Positions 58,612 through 64,000 of a stretch of DNA of 64,000 bases are shown here, piece by piece; position 1 is the stretch's first letter, and every line of letters begins with the position of its first letter. This DNA comes from Thinopyrum elongatum (lineage: Eukaryota; Streptophyta; Magnoliopsida; Poales; Poaceae). The notes beneath the pieces were generated by a model. That model had not been told where the DNA came from and ran no database searches. It worked only from the letters and a program-made list of their open reading frames with translations. A program made the translations under genes and the position numbers. Location: positions 291,867,891 through 291,931,890 of the forward strand of contig CM022298.1 in assembly GCA_011799875.1 (NCBI GenBank). Reading direction: 5' to 3'.

Positions 58612-60796
58612 ATGAGCTCGTACATGGCCCGGTGAGCCGTGTTATTCCGTGCCCTCTCCTCCTCCAAGAACCTAGCCATCTTCTCCTCCGCCAGCAGTTC
58701 CTTCTCCGCCGCCAGCCGGTCCCTCTCCTCCAGAAGCGCCTGGGTTGTCGCTCTCTCTTTCTGAAGAGCAGCCTGCAACACCACTCCTCGTTAGCATTGT
58801 AATCATCGATGGCCACACACACAATGTAATGGATGAAAGATATCTGAGTCCGTATAACTAACCTCGATGGCGAGATCGACTAGCCGTGGATGAGTCCTTA
58901 TCTCAGGACAGGAGCTCATTTGGCGCGCCTTGATCTCCAGGAGAGTGAGAGGACAACGTATCAGTCCATCTCCAATGGCTATTAAGCCATGGGGCCTCCC
59001 GCCACCAGATATCATCACCAGCTCTGGATCTAAAGGATTATGGCTCGGGTTAAAGTCCTCCCCTTTCCTCGCCTTCCCCTCCTAGTTGTACCTCACGAGC
59101 TTGTGGTGGGAGGAGATGTTGGTGAAATTCTCTGGATGATCGAGGTCAGACTCAGAGAATGCCTTGGCCTTCTTGTACGATGTAGTATGGGCCATGGCAT
59201 AGAGGTCGTACACCTCTGGCACCTCCGTGTTATTGTGTCGCGCCTAAAAGAGAGGAACAAAGTATTAGTAAAGGGCTCAAGCTAGCATGAAGAATGAATT
59301 GCATGAATCATGAAGCAAACCACATACCCAGTTCCGCCCGACCTGATATAAGTTGGCGCTCCCTTGATGGTGTGGCACACCAACCATTTGGGCACGCCGG
59401 TCCTTGGCATGGTCGTGGACGGCTCGCCAGCGGCCCGTGCTCCACTCATCCACCAACGCCTCCCAACATTCCATCTTATCTGCACACCATCTCGGGGGCA
59501 CCTAAGTTAGTAAAGAGAAAATTTGAGCACTATGCCTATGAATCAAATCAAGGAAACTAAGTACAATGCCTTAAGAATAGGTAATTACCTTCATGCACTG
59601 ATCCTTCTTCAGAAACTTAGCCTGGCACGATGGCTTGTCCTTCTTAACACCGCGCTTGGCGTAGTAGTCTCGAACAGTCTGCGGCCGAGCCTCGTGCCAT
59701 AAATTTTGTAGTAGGCACTTGCACTCGTTATTGATAACCTTTGCCGCCTCCTCCTCGTATCCCTCCTCACACATGTAGAAGGTCTGCAATCAAATGAGAC
59801 AACACTGATTAGTATAATAACTAGCTATTGTTAAATTTTAATTATGTAAAGGAGAAATTACCCAAAAGGTTCTGATCACCATCTCGGCCCTCGTGTGGCA
59901 CAAGACACCGTCGATCATCTGCTCCGGCAGGGCCTGGACAGCCAAGTAGTGCTCCTAGCTCAATCCTAGCCGTGGAAGATAACCCTCACCGGGCAACGTG
60001 ACAAACCCCGGGAAATTTTGCCAGCAAATCACACCAAGGACGCTGTTGGGCCTGCAGACTTCCCTGGCGTGTACCCAACCCCTGCAGTATGACAAGGCCA
60101 ACGCATTAGATATTTGAAGAAACATGAAGGCAAAAGGAACAAAAAGAGTAAATGCACTTACTTCTCCCCATCAGGCCTAATCACCGGCATCTGCTCGCGG
60201 GTTGCCGGTAGGGTCGGGAGCCGTGTACCACCACGCTGGTATACGGTGGCCCCCTCAACCACCTCACCCTCACTATCAGTAAACTCATCCCCGCCACCAT
60301 CAGCATGGTCACTCAGCCCCTCAGGCGGATCCGGCCAGGTACCCCATCCGGACATCTCCTGGGACGTAGCCTGGTCCGGAGTCTCATGGCCCGAAGTGTC
60401 GCGGCCCGAAGCCTCTGGGACCGGAGTCTTGTGGGCCGAGGGCCCGTCCACCCGAGCCTCGTGGTCCGGAGTCCCCGTAGCCTCCACCTCAGACGGGTCC
60501 ACCCTAGCCGTCCTGTGCTCGGGTGAATCAGCTAGGGGTGGCGGCACGGAAGGCCTATCAGCCTGCCTACCTCTCCCGCAGCCACGTCCTCCCCGACCTT
60601 CTCTCTTCTTCCCTCCCCGACCTCCTCTCCTGGTGGGCAACGACGCCCATGAAGAAGCGCCCCCCGACGGTGTCCCCATACTGTCTATCAACGCTCTTCG
60701 GAGATGTAGGGGTGAAATGAAGTAGCCCTCCCGCGGGGCGCCGACGAAGAAGTACCCGCGGAGCGCTCTGGACCCGCACCCACCATCTTTCAACAC
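58612..60796 (-). pseudogene. CACTA Transposase_24-like (Ptta/En/Spm) protein relic, multi-exon
   Basis: Exon 60796-60162 is Gly/Arg-rich, then Pro/Ser/Asp-rich (MSGWGTWPDPPEGLSD). Exon 60081-about 59862: GWVHAREVCRPNSVLGVICW and MIDGVLCHTRAEMVIRTFW. Exon about 59785-59588: FYMCEEGYEEEAAKVINNEC and KPSCQAKFLKKDQCMK. Exon about 59503-59329: WEALVDEWSTGRW and HHQGSANLYQVGRNW. Exon 59244-58861: EVPEVYDLYAMAHTTSYKK. The last part (AALQKERATTQALLEERDR) is coiled coil. Borders are mostly GT/AG. Stops after LGLS (about 59957) and VRYN (about 59082) fit TGG to TAG. This accessory protein is thought to bind element ends. Confidence 0.7.
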
Positions 60797-60897
60797 CTGC
60801 CATGAAAAAGAGTAAATGAAATTAGTACAACAAAAAAAAATTGAATACATGACATGAATAATAATATGTACATAATTTAAGTTGGGATGCATACAAA

Positions 60898-62341
60898 CTA
60901 ATAATAGTCTGGATCGTCTATATATGCTCCGGGATCAATAGATGCACTATCATCTTTACTATCACATGTGTCATCATGAATGATGTGCTCATTGGGTTCA
61001 GCGGCATCGACATGTGGAAGGCCTTTCTGTAATCGGTCAAGCATTGATAGGTCATTCGCAACAGTAACCTCTTCTTGTTCTGGCTCAGGGGTGAAGTCGG
61101 ATTCACTGTCGCTGTATACTTCCATGTTCTGGGGTGAAGTATAGCAGGCCTTCAAACATTTCTTGGAAAGACGTGTTTCTTGGAAGAATTCTCCTTCATA
61201 TGTGTCTGGGTCAATGTGAGGTTCATAATCCTCTTCATTGGGGGGAGGTGGTCTAACACGTGGCGGCACTTCATAAACGACATCCCAACCATTCAGATTT
61301 GTATTAGTTTGGCAGGCCCATGGTAGATGGAAAACTTGGGTCACCTATTGAGCCATAATATAGACATCGGGAACATCTAAATGGGTGCTTTGTTTGAGTT
61401 CAACTAGCCCTATATGTTCATGAGTCCTTCTAGTCTCCTTTGGCTGGAACCAATAACATTTGAAGACAACGACGTTTGGTGGGTTTTCACCATAGAATAG
61501 AAGTTCATAAATTGCCTCAACTCTTCCATAATACTCGGTACCTCCTTCGCCGATAGCAGAGACACCACAATTTGTAGATTTTTGGTTGGCCATAGATAGC
61601 TCTTTACCAAAGGTACGAAAGCGATACCCGTTGATGTCGTATTTCTCAAATGAATGGACCTTATAGTCAAAACCATTAGCGGCTTGTCTCAATTCGGCGT
61701 CCATAGACTCTGAATTAGCCTACAAGTTTAATACGAAAGGATTGTTGCGTTAGCCGCAAATTAGACCAAAAAATGAAATGGTCTATTAATGGTAATTACC
61801 GTTTGTTTGAACCAGGAGATGAAATCGGATAGCCGCCTCCATGCTTTGCCAGAAGCTCATACTATTCGATGGAATCCTGTATGATCACCGCTCCATCTGA
61901 GAATTTGGTGACGTATCGACTGTATCAAATATTCGGGAATAAGAGCAGTTCAAAGGAATTAAAAGTTGCGAAACAATGTACCGAGAACTTACTCGATGTA
62001 CGGCCGCTCTTCAGTTAGGTTGTTGAAGATATACAACGAAATGGTCCGCCATTCTTCAACATCCAACGTTATTGGTTTTGAAGCACCGGCTGGTGCGAGC
62101 TTCCCTTTGAATAGGCTGAGGTTGGATCCACCTTTTTAGGGTCGCGATCATTGTACCGAGGCTTCGAATTATGCAAACGACGATTTTTGGCTTCCTAGTA
62201 TGCTGTCACAAAGTTTGCCGCCTCCTCAGTAATGAATGCATCGGCCATCGATGCTTCAATTCTACGTTTATTTTTACATTTTGCTCGAAGCGTCTTCTGC
62301 ATCCTCTCAGTTGCATAGCACCAACGATTTTGCACGGGCCC
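60898..62341 (-). pseudogene. TNP2-like CACTA transposase, C-terminal part
   Basis: Reading from the LTR junction: GPVQNRWCYATERMQKTL and AFITEEAANFVTAY, the DUF4218 end, then TAG at about 62192. One base shift near 62135 precedes KLAPAGASKPITLDVEEWRT and a GTAAGT donor at 61993. A short exon ends DFISWFKQT at a GTAATT donor. Exon 61719-60898 carries DUF4216 (NCGVSAIGEGGTEYYGRVEA, NVVVFKCYWFQPKE), TAG at 61345 after YIMAQ, then VTQVFHLPWACQ and an acidic tail. The catalytic N-terminal domain is missing, beyond the LTR insertion. Confidence 0.82.
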
Positions 62342-63457
62342 TGTCGGATTCAGGGCTCCGCAGACCCAAGAAAGGTTCGAACTCTGGGGCGTGTGCGAAG
62401 GATTCAACCTATCCAGCAACCTATCACGCCAACCAACTCGTCGTCCTACTGCCTAGCTCGATGAACAAGGAAGAAGATGAACTCGGCAGTTTACCCAGGT
62501 TCGGGCCACCTTGCGGTGTAAGACCCTACTCCTGCTTTGTGGTGGATTTGCCTCACGAGGGCTGAGGATGAACAAGTACAAGGGATGAGCAACCTCGCGA
62601 GGTCTGCTCTACTGGGGGGATGAGTCGAGAGGTTCGGCCCTATCCATGGTGGTGGCTAACCTATACTTATAGTGGCCTCGGTCCTCTTCCCTCAAAATGT
62701 AGGCAGGAAGGGATTCCACAACGGCCAATTTGAAAGGGGACAAGTAGTACATCTTATCCTGACGAAAGGTGGTCTTCTTCTGCAAAGCTTCTGGTTGTGA
62801 CGCTACGGTGGGCTCGGCGATGACATCCGTCCTGGTGGTCTTGGTCTCGTTGCACCGGAATGGAAACCTTTGCCTGATTCCTCGGGAACTCACGGCTACG
62901 CTTGCTTCCTTAGCACCAAAGAGGAAACTGTCTTCTCTATGCCTGATGGCGCCCGCCTAGCCTTGGTCGTCATGGCTTGCGTCATCACAACCTCAGGAGG
63001 ATGGGCACCTGCATAGGAATCTCCGCTCCTCAGGAGCAGCCCGGGGAGGCCGCTCCCTCAGGAGGTCTTGGCATCGTCCGACTCGTGAGGCTTAGCCCCT
63101 GGCAAGGGTCTTGTCTTGGTATCCTTGTAGATGCACTGTACCAGGCCGTCAATGGAGCCACACTGTGGGCCGCAGGCAGGCAAGTCTGGGTACCCTGGTT
63201 CCCATAACGCCGACAGTAGCCCTAGGGCCCAAGGCGCGCTCGGACATGGCTTCGAGGCGAAGCCAAAGGGCAAGGGCGAAGCACCGCAGGCCCCAATCGC
63301 CTGCTGGCCAGGCCAACGCGTGGCGGTTGATGGGACATGGGCGTCTCCACTTCCCCACACTACCTCGGCGACTGCCCGACTTGACAACTGCCTGGTGCAT
63401 GCAGAAAGGCAATCATTGCTCGGAGCGTGAGAGGCCGGCGGTTAGCCTTCCTCCAGC

Positions 63458-63464
63458 TATAAAT
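63458..63464 (+). promoter_or_regulatory. TATA box of the right-hand LTR element
   Basis: CTATAAATGGGAGAGG, 1.1 kb into the element, with a C/T-rich leader directly after. Confidence 0.6.
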
Positions 63465-63556
63465 GGGAGAGGGGGCGAAGCCCCCGGCCCATCTCCATCT
63501 TCTTGTTGCCCGCTCCTTCTTCTTCCTCGCCACACCGCTGTCTTGCCAAAGCATCC

Positions 63557-63978
63557 ATGGCGCCAGTGAGGAGGTTCTCCGCCGCGGAGAAGGGAAAAGC
63601 CCCGCAGGTAGAACCGGTGCTACTCCCGCCGAAGAAGAGGCATGGCCGCCCCCACTAGTCCTCCGCAGGGCCTACAGGAGCGCGGCCCTGGCACGAACGC
63701 GCACCACCGGGTTTCCCCATTAGCACGCATGCTCGCACGCACAGCCCCATCCATGGGAGCAGCCATGGAAGTCGCGGAGGACGGAGTCATAGGGGAGGGC
63801 AAGTGACGGCCGCGCAGTCACCTTACCCGCAGGCTCACACCGACGGCACAGCCGGCGAGTTTGTGGTGTGGGTGGCAATGCCACCGCGCACATGGATCCA
63901 GCTCCCGCGGTCCCGAGTGAGGGAGATACCGTCGAGCTGTGGTTGCAGCACGACGGCTGCTGCAGCTAAGCTTCAGAT
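63557..63978 (+). pseudogene. element-encoded ORF relic, possibly B3-like
   Basis: ATG 63557 (MAPVRRFSAAEKGKAPQVE) ends at TAG 63656-63658 after KKRHGRPH. The same frame continues through further TAG codons at 63722 and 63792. In another frame 63858-63920 encodes EFVVWVAMPPRTWIQLPRS, and shortly after the first frame gives LWLQHDGCCS. These pieces together resemble part of a B3-type fold found in cereal repeat proteins as I recall them. The frame switch means a lost base. Low certainty. Confidence 0.35.
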
Positions 63979-64000
63979 GCGGAGGTCGAGGCCATCGACT

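Larger units (their letters stand above)
56128..62341 (-). mobile_element. CACTA (En/Spm) DNA transposon, partial
   Basis: Starts CACTATAGGAATCAACTACT inside Athila ORF2, followed by about 500 bp of TTTGCCGTC/GACGGCAAA subterminal repeats on both strands. Minus-strand relics of a Transposase_24-type protein and of a TNP2-type transposase follow. The element is broken at 62341 by an LTR retrotransposon, so its other end is outside the window. Confidence 0.88.
62342..64000 (+). mobile_element. LTR retrotransposon, 5' LTR and start of the internal region (cut by window end)
   Basis: TGTCGGATTCAGGGCTCCGC starts exactly where the TNP2 frame breaks (after GGGCC). LTR-style text follows (ACCCAGGTTCGGGCCACC). 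A TATA box lies at 63458, then a CT-rich leader and a short ORF. No second LTR or PBS is identified, so the inner LTR border is unknown. A 5-base duplication would be GGCCC. Confidence 0.75.

Overview
The window looks like intergenic DNA from a large grass genome, most likely Triticeae (wheat, barley, rye or Aegilops). The evidence is deeply nested LTR retrotransposons, Athila-like LTRs with TGATAC...TTATCA ends, CACTA elements with TTTGCCGTC subterminal repeats, a Stowaway MITE and intron-bearing plant-type ORFs. I see no intact single-copy host gene. Almost every base can be assigned to a transposable element or to a gene relic lying between or inside elements.

Layout. (1) 1-~3651: left-truncated, minus-strand LTR retrotransposon (gag-like ORF, PBS, one LTR). 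(2) 3652-4322 and 47273-49200: the two halves of one minus-strand, coiled-coil, Transposase_28-like relic, split by a 42,950-bp insertion. (3) 4323-47272: that insertion, an Athila-like (Sabrina-type) element with two ~1.4-kb LTRs and an exact TTGGT target duplication. Its gag is interrupted by (3a) a Copia element at 7367-26835 (duplication AGGAG), itself interrupted by (3b) a Tat-lineage Ty3/gypsy element at 14080-24485 (duplication CAGTT/CAGTC). A second insertion, (3c) 27144-~41050, is a CACTA-like element carrying relics of unrelated genes: a DEDDy 3'-5' exonuclease, an F-box/FBD protein, an XS-type zinc finger protein and a B3-like protein. It also carries long tandem arrays and a Stowaway MITE. 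(4) 49211-52265: a divergent plus-strand Transposase_28-like gene with four recognisable exons. (5) 52266-56127: a second Athila copy in inverse orientation. (6) 56128-62341: a CACTA element (minus-strand TNP2-like and Transposase_24-like relics) inserted into copy 2. (7) 62342-64000: the 5' LTR and start of another LTR retrotransposon inserted into that CACTA.

Decay and function. Nearly all coding sequence is broken. Most stops can be read as one C-to-T or G-to-A change (CAG, CAA, CGA or TGG to a stop), the pattern expected of methylated silenced DNA. The least decayed ORFs are the exonuclease (27864-28571), a GC-rich antisense ORF with its own TATA box inside the Tat element (22460-23080), and the partial gag-like ORF at the left edge. 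Insertion order can be read directly: host relic, then Athila, then Copia, then Tat gypsy. On the right the order is Transposase_28 relic, then Athila copy 2, then CACTA, then LTR element.

Method limits: everything here comes from reading the sequence and from memory of families. No alignment or database search was run. Family names are given only at lineage level, and exon boundaries were placed by eye.
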